DNA of 64,000 nucleotides from JACCYJ01 sp038198775 (GTDB lineage: Bacteria; Actinomycetota; Actinomycetes; Propionibacteriales; Nocardioidaceae): assembly GCA_038198775.1 (NCBI GenBank), contig JBBPZV010000005.1:30622-94621 (forward strand), in the 5' to 3' direction. The notes under the pieces were generated by a model. The model ran no database searches and was not told the origin of the DNA. It saw nothing but the letters and a program-made list of their open reading frames with translations. The position numbers and the translations under genes are program-made. Below, in pieces: positions 12,855 to 23,096 of this stretch (within the stretch, counting starts at the first letter, position 1; each line of letters opens with the position of its first letter).

Positions 12855-13550
12855 TCAGCGCAGCCACGAACCGGTGACCGGGCCCGACACCACCCCGACC
12901 CAGGTACCCAGCAGCAGGAACGGACCGAACGGGTAGCTCTTGCGGTCCACCACCCGGATCAAGGCGAGCAGACCGCCGACGACAGCCCCGAGCAGGAACC
13001 CGGCGTAGATCCCCACGAGCAGCTGGCCCCAGCCGAGCCATCCGAGTGCCATGGCCAGCACGCCGGACAGCCGGACGTCGCCGAACCCCATGCCGGCCTC
13101 GGAGATCAGGTTGAGCGTGTAGAACACCGCGAACGTCGCCACCCAGGCGATCGCGGCGCGCAGCAGCGACTCCCACTCCCGTCCGGCAAGCGCGGCCGCG
13201 AGCAGCAGCGTCGCGACGACGGGGTACGACGGCGCCACGATGTCGTACGGAAGCAGCCGGGTCCGCCAGTCGACGAAGCCCAGCGCGACCCCGACGACGC
13301 TCAGATAGACCCACACCGGCAGCGACGCCTCCAGCCCGAGGACGGCACCGACCGAGCCGGCGAAGACCCCGGCGGTGAGCGCGCACCACCGGCCCAAGTG
13401 CGGGGTGGCTGCCAACGAGGCGTACGTCGGCTTGTCGGCAGCCGGCTCGCCCGGCTCCCGCAGGCGTCGCAGCCATCGTGGCACCAGCGATCCGCCCGCG
13501 GCGGCGGCAGCGGCGCAGCAGGCGGCGGCCACCGCCTGCTCCGTCGTCAC
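12855..13550 (-). CDS. A24 family prepilin peptidase
   Basis: Integral membrane aspartyl protease that trims type IV pilin-like precursors. 231 residues with about six or seven hydrophobic segments and both catalytic Asp motifs, VDWRTRLLP and MGFGDVRL. It lacks the cytoplasmic CxxC methylase domain of PilD. The GTG at 13550 overlaps the aroE stop. Its substrates (flp/tad or com-type pilins) are not in this window. A prepilin peptidase between aroE and aroC is common in actinobacteria. Confidence 0.9.
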   Translation of the reverse strand: MTTEQAVAAACCAAAAAAGGSLVPRWLRRLREPGEPAADKPTYASLAATPHLGRWCALTAGVFAGSVGAVLGLEASLPVWVYLSVVGVALGFVDWRTRLLPYDIVAPSYPVVATLLLAAALAGREWESLLRAAIAWVATFAVFYTLNLISEAGMGFGDVRLSGVLAMALGWLGWGQLLVGIYAGFLLGAVVGGLLALIRVVDRKSYPFGPFLLLGTWVGVVSGPVTGSWLR

Positions 13551-14359
13551 GGCGCGGAGCCTAGTGCTGCCTGCGCCGCGTCCCGCAGCACGTCCACAGG
13601 CACGCCTCGCCCGGTCATCGCCAGCACCTGCAGCACCGCCTGGTGGGCCAGCAGGTCGATCCCGGTGACGGTACGCAGGCCGGCGACCGCGGCCGCCGCC
13701 AGCAACGGTGTCGGCCAGGGTCGGTACACGGCGTCGAGGACCACGTCGGCGTCCCGGACCAGCGACTCGGCCCAAGGTGCGACGGCGCTGGCCGGGACCG
13801 TGGACACCACCAGCTCGCCTGCTCGTGCCGGGGGGTCCAGCGGTGCGGCGTCCGCGGCGATGCCTCGCGCCCGCGCCCAATCCGCGAGCCGACCGGCGCG
13901 GATGGGGTCGCGGCCGCACAGGACCGCGTGCCGCAGGCCGAGTCGTTGCAGCGCGACCAGCGCCGACGTGGCGGTCGCCCCGGTGCCGAGGACGGTCGCC
14001 CGCTGCACCGCGGTGACACCTTGCTCGCGCAGTGCGGAGACGATGCCGGGCACGTCGGTGTTGTCACCGCGGCTCGCTCCCCGAGCATCCAGCAGCACGG
14101 TGTTGACCGCGCCTGACTCCCGGGCCGTCGCGCTGAGCTCGTCGAGCAGCGGCAGCACGGCTCGCTTCAACGGCATCGTCAACGACAGTCCCCGCCACGC
14201 CGCATCGAGGCCGGCAAGAAACCCCGGCAGCGCCGCCGCGTCGACGTCGTACGCGTCGTACGTCCACGCCAACCCGAGCCGGCCGTACGCCGCCCGGTGC
14301 ATCACCGGGGACAGCGAGTGGGCGATGGGCGAGCCGAGCACGGCGCAGCGGTGTGCCAC
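13547..14359 (-). CDS. aroE: Shikimate dehydrogenase
   Basis: Reduces 3-dehydroshikimate to shikimate. 270 residues with the shikimate-binding SLSP (16-19), catalytic lysine in TMPLKR, GDNTDVPG and the Rossmann GTGATATSALVAL. The usual GAGG glycine motif reads GTGAT here, which still fits the fold. Starts at GTG 14359, six bases after mltG ends. Confidence 0.93.
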   Translation of the reverse strand: MAHRCAVLGSPIAHSLSPVMHRAAYGRLGLAWTYDAYDVDAAALPGFLAGLDAAWRGLSLTMPLKRAVLPLLDELSATARESGAVNTVLLDARGASRGDNTDVPGIVSALREQGVTAVQRATVLGTGATATSALVALQRLGLRHAVLCGRDPIRAGRLADWARARGIAADAAPLDPPARAGELVVSTVPASAVAPWAESLVRDADVVLDAVYRPWPTPLLAAAAVAGLRTVTGIDLLAHQAVLQVLAMTGRGVPVDVLRDAAQAALGSAP

Positions 14360-14365
14360 CAGGGC

Positions 14366-15487
14366 TCAGCAGCTGGGAGAGGTCTGGCAGTACCGTTTCA
14401 GCTTCGCGACGTTGGCGTTGTGCGCTCGCAGCGTCTTGGCGAAAAGCGTCCGCCCGGTGTCGGGGTTGACGGTGACGAAGTAGAGCCAGCCGCCCCGAGT
14501 GGGGTGCAGCGCCGCCTGCAACGCCGCCTCCCCCGGTGCCCCGATCGCACCCGGTGGCAGTCCTGGATACAGGTAGGTGTTGTACGGGGAGTCGATCCGA
14601 CGCTCCTGCTGGGTGCTGTAGACCTTCCCCCGGCTGCCGGCGACGTAGTGCACGGTCGAGTCCAGCTGCAGCGCCATGCCCGCGTTGTCGCGGTTGTAGA
14701 TGACGCGGGCCACCTTGCCGAAGTCCTGGGGCCGCCGAGCCTCGGCCTGCACCAGGCTCGCCACCGTCACCACGTCGTGGGGGCTGAGGCCCAGCTGCCG
14801 GGCACCGCGGAGCAGGTTGGTGTCCTTGGCGGCCTGGTCGAAGCGGTCGACCATCATCGACAGCACCTCGGTGGCGGAGGTGCCAGGGCCGATGGTGTAG
14901 CTGGCCGGGAACAGGTACCCCTCCGGATGGCCCTGGGCGTACGCCGGCAGGCCGAGCGAGCCCGGGTGCTTCAGCGCCGTCCTCAGGTCGGAGCTGGAAA
15001 GGTTGGTCTGGCGGGCTACGGCGGCGACGATCTCATCGGTCCGCAGCCCCTCGGGGACTGCGAACCTCGTCTCCACGCGGTTGCGGTTGCCGATGAGCAG
15101 CAGGAGCGCGGACTCGGCCGACATCTCCTTGCGCATCGCGTAGACCCCGGGCTGGATGCGGGTGCTGTCGGGGTTGGTGGCCGCGGCGTCGGTGAAGGAC
15201 TCCGCGCTCGCCACCACGTGCCTGCGGGCGAGCGTGGTGGCGATCTGGGCGGCGGTCTGGCCCTTCTTGACCGTGACGCGCACCGACCCGTGGCCCTGAC
15301 CGCTGAAGTCGGCGGGCGCACTCAGCCGGTCGTGCAGGTACCTGACGCCGATGGTGGCGACGACGTAGAGCCCGAGACCGACCAGGGCCACCACAAGCAG
15401 CGCCGCCACGCACCCGAAGCCGCGCCCGGTGCGTTTGGTGCTGCGGTGCCCCGACGCCGCCGCCAGGCCCAGTCCACTGTCGCTCAC
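14366..15487 (-). CDS. mltG: Endolytic murein transglycosylase MltG
   Basis: Membrane-anchored lytic transglycosylase that cuts nascent glycan strands. 373 residues: short cytoplasmic tail, one transmembrane helix (about 27-48), a LysM-like region, and the YceG catalytic domain with the putative catalytic Glu249 in LVQAEARR and the downstream VIYNR motif. GTG start overlaps the ruvX stop (GTGA). Confidence 0.94.
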   Translation of the reverse strand: MSDSGLGLAAASGHRSTKRTGRGFGCVAALLVVALVGLGLYVVATIGVRYLHDRLSAPADFSGQGHGSVRVTVKKGQTAAQIATTLARRHVVASAESFTDAAATNPDSTRIQPGVYAMRKEMSAESALLLLIGNRNRVETRFAVPEGLRTDEIVAAVARQTNLSSSDLRTALKHPGSLGLPAYAQGHPEGYLFPASYTIGPGTSATEVLSMMVDRFDQAAKDTNLLRGARQLGLSPHDVVTVASLVQAEARRPQDFGKVARVIYNRDNAGMALQLDSTVHYVAGSRGKVYSTQQERRIDSPYNTYLYPGLPPGAIGAPGEAALQAALHPTRGGWLYFVTVNPDTGRTLFAKTLRAHNANVAKLKRYCQTSPSC

Positions 15488-15945
15488 CCGGTCTCCACCT
15501 CGACAGTCTCCCCTGGAGGCCGCCCGCTCATCCGCTCGGCATCCAAGGCCGTCTGCAGAATCTCCACGGCAGCCACCTGGTCGACCACGTCCCGCCGCCT
15601 CGCCCGCTTGCGCCCCTGGGCCCGCAAGGCCCGCTCCGCGCTCAGTGTGCTCAGCCGCTCGTCGACCAGCCGCACCGGGGTCGGGCGCACCTCGCGTGCC
15701 AGGCGCACAGCATAGGCACGGACCCGGGCCGCAGCGGGTCCCTCCAACCCGCTCAGTGTGGTCGGCAGGCCGACCACGACCTCGACCACTGCGAGCTCGG
15801 CCACCAGACTGACCAGCCGCTCGAGCGCATCCGGTCCCACCAAGACCGTCTCCACCGGGGTGGCGAGCAGGCCGGCGGGGTCGCTGACGGCAACGCCGAT
15901 CCTGGCCCCGCCGGGGTCGACGCCGAGTCGGCGGCCCGTTCGCAC
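15484..15945 (-). CDS. ruvX: YqgF/RuvX family Holliday-junction resolvase
   Basis: RNase H-fold nuclease, implicated in pre-16S rRNA processing and recombination. 153 residues beginning RRLGVDPGGARIGVAVSD (first catalytic Asp), then VVVGLP and the VDERLSTLSAE and DQVAAVEIL motifs carrying the other acidic residues. Lies eight bases after alaS, its usual partner. Confidence 0.93.
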   Translation of the reverse strand: MRTGRRLGVDPGGARIGVAVSDPAGLLATPVETVLVGPDALERLVSLVAELAVVEVVVGLPTTLSGLEGPAAARVRAYAVRLAREVRPTPVRLVDERLSTLSAERALRAQGRKRARRRDVVDQVAAVEILQTALDAERMSGRPPGETVEVETG

Positions 15946-15953
15946 CCGGAGCC

Positions 15954-18623
15954 TCAGACCGCTCGGGTCGCGGTGAGCTCCCGTTCCACCCGCCGCAGTG
16001 CCTCCTGGGCCCCTGCCGCCTCCGTGCCTCCTCCCTGAGCGACGTCCGGCCTGCCGCCGCCGGTGCCCCCGAGCGCGGCAGCCGCGACCTTGACCAGGTC
16101 GTTTGCCGACAGCCCCATCACCTGGGCGGCGTCGTTGACGGCCACCACTACCGACGGCTTGTCCGCGACGGTGCCGATCACCGTCACCACAACCGGGCGC
16201 TCACTCGGCAGCCGGCCGCGTACGTCCAGGGCCAACCGGCGGATGTCGGCGGCACCGGCGCCGTCGGCCCGGTGACCCACGAAGCTGACATCCCCCACGG
16301 CTTGCGCGGTCCGCGCCAGCTCAGGCGCGGCACCGAGCAGCTGCTCGGCACGGACCCGCTCGATCTCCTTCTCCGCGTCGCGCAACCGTTCCACCAGGTC
16401 GTGGACGCGTACCGGCAGCTCCTCGGGCCGCGCCTTGAGCGCCTCCGACAGCTGGGCCACCAGCACGTGCTCACGGGCGAGGAAGCGGTAGGCGTCGGCA
16501 CCGACCAGCGCCTCGACGCGGCGTACCCCGGAGCCGATCGAACCCTCCCCGAGCAGCTTCACCACCGCGAGCTGCCCGGACCGCCGGGCATGCGTACCGC
16601 CGCAGAGCTCCCGCGCCCAGGTCCCGACCGACACGACCCGGACGTGGTCGCCGTACTTCTCGCCGAACAGGGCCATCGCCCCCGCCCGCCGCGCCTGCTC
16701 CTGGGTCATCACCTCGGCCTCGACCCCGAGGTCGGCCAGCACCAGGTCGTTGACGCGTGCCTCCACGTCGGAGAGCACCGACGCCGGGACCGCGCCCGTG
16801 GCGGAGAAGTCGAAGCGGAAGCGGCCCGGAGCGTTCTCGCTGCCGGCCTGTGTCGCGGTCTCCCCGAGCGCCTCACGGAAGGCCTTGTGCACCATGTGGG
16901 TGGCGGTGTGCGAGCGGCTGATCGAGCGTCGGCGCTCCACGTCGACCCGGGCCGATGCGGCGGCGTGCAGTCGCAGCTCGCCGGCGACCACCTCGGCCTG
17001 GTGGACGATGAGCCCGGGAATCGGGGTCTGGACGTCCAGCACCCGCAGCCTGGTACCGTCCGCCGTCTCGAGGAGGCCCTGGTCGGCGAGCTGGCCACCG
17101 CCCTCGGCGTAGAACGGGGTCCGGTCGAGAACCACCTCGACGGTCTCGCCCTCGCCGGCCGCCGAGACGACTCCCCGCGCTGCGACGATGCCTTCGACGC
17201 GTGCCTCCGAGACCACCTCGTCGTAGCCGGTGAACTCCACGGCGGAACCCAGCCGGTCGGCGACCTCGCGGTAGGTGCCGGTGCTGGCGTGGCGGGCCTT
17301 CTTGGCCACGGCGTCGCTCCTGGCCCGATCTCGCTGCGCCCGCATCAACCGGGTGAACTCGGCCTCGTCGACGCTGACGCCCTGCTCGGCGGCCATCTCC
17401 AGTGTCAAGTCGATCGGAAAGCCGTACGTGTCGTGCAGCGCGAACGCCTGGCCTCCGGACAGGCCGGTGCCCCGCGCCCGGGCGGTCGAGACCGCGGTGT
17501 CGAAGATCTGGGTGCCGGTACGCAGCGTGGCACGGAACGCGTCCTCCTCGCCGTAGGCGACCTGGGCGATCCGGCTCCACTGCGCCTCCAGCTGCGGGTA
17601 GGACGGCACCATCGCGTCCTTGCTGACCGGCAGCAGTTCGGGCAGCGTCGCAGCGTCGACTCCGAGCAGCCGCATCGAGCGAACCGCCCGGCGCAGCAGC
17701 CGCCGCAGCACGTAGCCACGGCCCTCGTTCCCGGGGGTGACCCCGTCGCTGATCAGCATCAGTGCGCTGCGGACGTGGTCGGCCACCACCCGGAACGAGA
17801 CGTCGTCGGCCGGGTCAACGCCGTAGCGGCGCCCGGTGAGCTCGGCCGCCCTGGCGATCACCGGGAAAACCTCGTCGATCTCGTGCAGGTTGTCGACCCC
17901 CTGCAGCAGGTACGCGACCCGCTCTAGACCCATCCCGGTGTCGATGTTCTTGCGCGGCAGGTCGCCGACGATCTCGTAATCCTCCTTCCCGCTCCCTTCG
18001 CCCCGGATGCTCTGCATGAACACCAGGTTCCAGAACTCCAGATACCGGTCGCCGGCGTCCCAGTCTCGGTCGGCGCCGTACTCCGGACCGCGGTCGAAGT
18101 GGATCTCGGAGTCCGGACCGCATGGTCCGGGGACCCCCATCGACCAGTAGTTGTCCTTCTTGCCGCGCCGCATGATCCGGTCGTCGGGAAGCCCAGCCAC
18201 CTGCTTCCAGAGGTCGATCGACTCCTGGTCCTCGTAGTAGACGCTCGGATAGAGCCGCGCCTCGGCGAAGCCGTAGCCGCCGTCGGACCGCGGCTTGGTG
18301 ACAAGCTCCCAGGCCAGCTCGATGGCGCGCCGCTTGAAGTAGTCACCGAAGGAGAAGCTGCCGCACATCTGGAAGAACGTGCCGTGCCGGGTGGTCCGCC
18401 CCACCTCCTCGATGTCGGTGGTCCGCAGGCACTTCTGGACGCTCACCGCGCGGGCGTACGGGGGGGTCTCCTCGCCGAGGAAATACGGCTTGAACGGCAC
18501 CATGCCGGCCCCCACGAACAGCAGCGTCGGGTCGTCGTAGAGCAGTGACGCCGACGGTACGACGGTGTGGTCGTACCAGCGGAAGTGGTCGACAAAGCTG
18601 CGGCGGACCTCAGCGGTCTGCAT
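15954..18623 (-). CDS. alaS: Alanyl-tRNA synthetase
   Basis: Charges tRNA-Ala. 889 residues from ATG 18623 (Shine-Dalgarno GAAGGGA). Class II catalytic core at the N-terminus, tRNA-recognition region, editing domain with zinc motif HTATHMVH and CGGTHARRSG, and a C-terminal oligomerisation domain with the typical GGTGGGRPDVAQGGG tail. Full length. The open frame upstream of 18623 is antisense-like noise across the two small genes. Confidence 0.98.
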   Translation of the reverse strand: MQTAEVRRSFVDHFRWYDHTVVPSASLLYDDPTLLFVGAGMVPFKPYFLGEETPPYARAVSVQKCLRTTDIEEVGRTTRHGTFFQMCGSFSFGDYFKRRAIELAWELVTKPRSDGGYGFAEARLYPSVYYEDQESIDLWKQVAGLPDDRIMRRGKKDNYWSMGVPGPCGPDSEIHFDRGPEYGADRDWDAGDRYLEFWNLVFMQSIRGEGSGKEDYEIVGDLPRKNIDTGMGLERVAYLLQGVDNLHEIDEVFPVIARAAELTGRRYGVDPADDVSFRVVADHVRSALMLISDGVTPGNEGRGYVLRRLLRRAVRSMRLLGVDAATLPELLPVSKDAMVPSYPQLEAQWSRIAQVAYGEEDAFRATLRTGTQIFDTAVSTARARGTGLSGGQAFALHDTYGFPIDLTLEMAAEQGVSVDEAEFTRLMRAQRDRARSDAVAKKARHASTGTYREVADRLGSAVEFTGYDEVVSEARVEGIVAARGVVSAAGEGETVEVVLDRTPFYAEGGGQLADQGLLETADGTRLRVLDVQTPIPGLIVHQAEVVAGELRLHAAASARVDVERRRSISRSHTATHMVHKAFREALGETATQAGSENAPGRFRFDFSATGAVPASVLSDVEARVNDLVLADLGVEAEVMTQEQARRAGAMALFGEKYGDHVRVVSVGTWARELCGGTHARRSGQLAVVKLLGEGSIGSGVRRVEALVGADAYRFLAREHVLVAQLSEALKARPEELPVRVHDLVERLRDAEKEIERVRAEQLLGAAPELARTAQAVGDVSFVGHRADGAGAADIRRLALDVRGRLPSERPVVVTVIGTVADKPSVVVAVNDAAQVMGLSANDLVKVAAAALGGTGGGRPDVAQGGGTEAAGAQEALRRVERELTATRAV

Positions 18624-18643
18624 CGGGAAGTCCCTTCGGTCGG

Positions 18644-18937
18644 TCAGCGGGCGGGTGCGGCGGCGGCCAGCGCGCGGGGACGCAGCTCTCGCTGCTCTGC
18701 CGGCGCCGGCACGGGAGCTCGCTCCGCCAGCAGCCCGAGCTCCTGCGCGATCGCCGCCTCCCGCGCCGCCATCCCGCTGCGGACCTCGGCGGTGAACGCC
18801 CGAACGCCGACACCGAGTGCCCCGATCTGGTCCGCCACACCCAGCGGAGTCATCCGCCGCGCCAGCCGGCGGGCCCGGATCGAGGTGTAGAGGCCCGCAC
18901 CGGCGCCGATGGCGAACCAGACCACCCGGCCGCTCAC
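18644..18937 (-). CDS. Small single-pass membrane protein (DUF6167-like)
   Basis: 97 residues from GTG 18937, preceded by a clear GGAGGAG ribosome site. One N-terminal hydrophobic segment (RVVWFAIGAGAGLYTSI), then basic and amphipathic helices and an Ala/Pro-rich tail. It matches in position and pattern the small protein found just upstream of alaS in Streptomyces; DUF6167 is my best family guess. Function unknown. Its GTG overlaps the preceding gene's TGA. Confidence 0.75.
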   Translation of the reverse strand: MSGRVVWFAIGAGAGLYTSIRARRLARRMTPLGVADQIGALGVGVRAFTAEVRSGMAAREAAIAQELGLLAERAPVPAPAEQRELRPRALAAAAPAR

Positions 18938-19356
18938 GTCTCCTCCCGCACGGAGACCATTGTGGCGGCCAGCCGGCCCGCCCGCGCCCGCATTTTGCGG
19001 CGCCGACGGTACTCCCGTCGCACCAGCGCGGAGATCCGGTCCCGGCTGTGCGGGCGCAGCGCGCAACGCAGGCCGTGGGCCAGCGCCGCCGCTCGTACGA
19101 CCGGGCGGGCCATCGTGGCGCGGAGCACCTGCTCGGACGACGGCAGCAGCACCGCGGAGGCATCGTGGGGCTCGCGAAGCGCCAGCTGGGTGGTCGGCGT
19201 AAGGGGCTGCACCGGCGGGTCCGGCCGTAGTCGGCTCACAGCCGCCGCCAGGTCGTCCACCTGGCGCCTGGTGCGTACCAGCAGGAGCCCGAGCGCGGTT
19301 GCCGTGGCGAGCCCCACCGCGGCCACCACCAGGCTCGAAACCGTCAGCGCGGACAC
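18934..19356 (-). CDS. Hypothetical membrane-anchored protein
   Basis: 140 residues from GTG 19356. An N-terminal transmembrane helix (about 6-26, SSLVVAAVGLATATALGLLLV) is followed by a short helical region and a very basic C-terminus rich in Arg. It occupies the slot where relatives carry a DUF948-type protein, but I do not see convincing similarity. No signal for enzymatic function. The start is chosen because the longer frame runs into the 88-bp repeat element. Confidence 0.55.
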   Translation of the reverse strand: MSALTVSSLVVAAVGLATATALGLLLVRTRRQVDDLAAAVSRLRPDPPVQPLTPTTQLALREPHDASAVLLPSSEQVLRATMARPVVRAAALAHGLRCALRPHSRDRISALVRREYRRRRKMRARAGRLAATMVSVREET

Positions 19357-19422
19357 GCCGCCGACCTTACCGTGACGCCGCCGCGGCGACGGCTGCGTGC
19401 TCTTGGCGTCCCGTCCGGCCCG

Positions 19423-19510
19423 CTTCCAATGGCGCGGTGACACTTCCAACAGGTTGCGCGCCGTTGGAAGTGTCGCTATCCCAGGTGAACATGGGATAGC
19501 GGCACCGCCG
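19423..19510 (-). repeat. 88-bp two-hairpin dispersed element, copy 1
   Basis: Element directly after the rarA stop, aligning without gaps to 36142-36229. It holds two perfect inverted repeats: GCTATCCCA/TGGGATAGC (9 bp) and GACACTTCCAAC/GTTGGAAGTGTC (12 bp). A third CTTCCAA lies at its far end (19423). The strand is given as that of the flanking genes. No poly-T follows either hairpin, so it is not a typical intrinsic terminator. The rest of the 19357-19513 gap shows nothing else. Confidence 0.85.
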
Positions 19511-19513
19511 CGG

Positions 19514-20853
19514 TCACGGGTCGGGGTGGAGGATGGCGTGCACGCGCGCGAGGCGCTCGGCGTAGTCCGCTTCGGCGCCGTGCGTGGTCGGGTGGTAGTA
19601 GCGCCGGTCGGCGACGGCGTCCGGGGCGTACTGCTGCGGCACCACCCCGCGCGGGTCGTCGTGGGCGTAGCGGTAGTCGTGACCGTGCCCCAGCCGGCGG
19701 GCACCGGCATAGTGCGCGTCGCGCAGCGCCGGGGGCACCGGTCCCAGCAGGCCGGCCCGCACGTCGGCCACCGCCGCGTCCACGGCGGTGATGACGGCGT
19801 TGGACTTCGGTGCCAGCGCGAGCGCTATCACCGCCTGCGCCAGGGCCAGCCGACCTTCCGGGAGGCCGACCAGCGCGACGGCCTGGGCTGCGGCGACCGC
19901 CAACGCCAGCGCCGACGGGTCGGCCATCCCGATGTCCTCGCTGGCGAGGATCACCAGGCGCCGGGCCAGGAACCGCGGGTCCTCGCCGGCCTCCACCATC
20001 CGCGCCAGGTAGTGCAGCGAGGCGTCGGCGTCGGAGCCGCGCACTGACTTGATCAGCGCACTGGTCACGTCGTAGTGCTGGTCGCCCTGACGGTCGTAGC
20101 GCACCGCCGCGGTGTCCACGGCCAGCGCGGCGAGGTCGACGTCGACCTCGGTCGCGCCGCGCTCGGCCGCGGCACCGGCGGCCGCCTCGAGGTAGGTCAG
20201 CGCGCGGCGGGCATCACCACCGGCCAGCCGGACGATGTGCTCGCGGGCCTCGGGCGCCAACGTCACCGCACCAGCGAGCCCGCGGTCGTCGGTCACCGCC
20301 CGGTCGACCAGGATGCCCACCTCTTCGTCGCTCAGCGGGTGCAGGCTCAGCAGCAGCGAGCGGGACAGCAGCGGGGCGATGACCGCGAAGTGGGGGTTCT
20401 CGGTGGTCGCGGCCACGAGCGACACCCAGCGGTTCTCCACGCCCGGCAACAGCGCGTCCTGCTGGGCCTTGCTGAAGCGGTGGACCTCGTCGACGAACAG
20501 CACGGTCTCCCGCCGCCCGCGGGCGAGGTCGCGGCGGGCGGTGGCCAGCACCTCACGGACGTCCTTGACACCGGCCGACACCGCGGACAGCTCGACGAAG
20601 CGCCGGCCGGTGGCGGCGCTCAGCAGCGCCGCGACCGTCGTCTTCCCGGTGCCCGGCGGTCCCCACAGCAGCAGCGACATCGAGGCGTCGCTCTCTACCA
20701 CCCGGCGCAGCGGCGCTCCGGCAGCGAGCAGGTGCTGCTGGCCGACCAGCTCGGCCAGCGAGCGGGGCCGCATCGTGACAGCGAGCGGAGACCCGGCGGG
20801 CGGGTCGGCGCCGCCGGGCTCGACCGGGTCCTCGAACAGCGTGTCTGGCTCGC

Positions 20854-20857
<4 letters not shown>
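19514..20857 (-). CDS. rarA: Replication-associated recombination protein A (RarA/MgsA-type AAA ATPase)
   Basis: AAA+ clamp-loader-like ATPase acting at stalled forks. Walker A GPPGTGKTT, Walker B VLFVDEVHRF, sensor TTENPHF, then the helical oligomerisation domain and the C-terminal YAHDDPRGVVPQQYAPD motif. The first ATG is 20773, but conserved N-terminal sequence (SEPDTLFEDP then GSPLAVTMRPRSL) continues upstream with no ATG, GTG or TTG. A CTG at 20857 overlaps the transporter ATPase stop as CTGA, mimicking the GTGA overlaps elsewhere, so I annotate that as the start (447 residues). The ATG alternative gives 419 residues. Confidence 0.9.
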
Positions 20858-22001
<1,144 letters not shown>

Positions 22002-22005
<4 letters not shown>

Positions 22006-23096
22006 GGCTGGGCTCCGGTGGCGAGCGGGTTGTCGCTGAGGACCGCTTCCGGGTCCTTGATGTGGCAGCGCTTCAGGTGGTCGGGATGGCCCGGCGGGGC
22101 CACGAACTCGGGAAGCTCCCGGACGCACAGGTCGCCGGGCACGTGGTCGCGGTAGCGGCAGCGCGGGTGGAACGGGCAGCCGCTGGGAGGTGACAGCAGG
22201 CTGGGCGGGGTGCCGGGGATCGGCAGCAGGCGCTGGGTGGGGTCGCTGTCCAGCTCCGGGACGCTGGCGAGCAGGCCCCAGGTATACGGCATCAGCGGCT
22301 GGCTGAGGATCTGCTTGACGCTGCCGAACTCCACCCCGCGCCCGCCGTACATCACCAGCACGTCGTCGGCCATCTCGGCGATGACCCCGAGGTCGTGGGT
22401 GATGATGATGACCGCCGAGCCGAAGTCGCGCTGCAGCTCCTGTAGCAGGTCGAGGATCTGGGCCTGCACGGTGACGTCGAGCGCGGTCGTCGGCTCGTCG
22501 GCGATCAGCAGCTGGGGGTCGTTGGACAGCGCCATCGCGATCATCACCCGCTGTCGCATGCCGCCGGAGAACTGGTGCGGGTAGTCGTCGATGCGGCGGT
22601 CCGGTTGCGGGATGCCGACCCGGTCGAGCATCTCGACGGCCTTCTTGTGCACCTGGTCGCCGGAGGCGCGGTTGTGGTGCGCGCTGTAGGCCTCGCCGAT
22701 CTGGTGCCCGACCTTGTAGAAGGGGTGCAGCGCGGTCAGCGCGTCCTGGAAGATCATCGCGACCTCGTTGCCGCGGAGCTTGCGCATCTTGGGCTCGTCG
22801 AGCCCCACGACCTCGGTGCCGCCGACGCGGATGGAGCCGGAGATGCGGGCGGTGCGGGAGTCGTGCAGTCCCATCACCGCCATGCTCGACACCGACTTGC
22901 CGGAGCCGGACTCGCCGACGATGCCCAGGGTCTTGCCGAGCTGGACGTTGTAGCTGAGCTCGCTGACCGCGTTGACGACGCCGTCGAACGTCGGGAACTT
23001 CACGGTCAGCTCGTCGACGACGAGGAACGGCTCGCCGTCGCTTTGGCGGGCCGGTGCCGGCGCCGTGGCGTCGGCGCTCTGGGCGACTGTGCTCAT
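22002..23096 (-). CDS. Peptide ABC transporter ATPase, OppD type
   Basis: Partner ATPase of the gene above. 364 residues with Walker A GESGSGKS, signature FSGGMRQRV, Walker B LLIADEPTTALD and C-terminal SGCPFHPRC cluster. The ATG at 23096 overlaps the OppB stop by four bases. Substrate cannot be told beyond peptide or related solutes. Confidence 0.94.
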
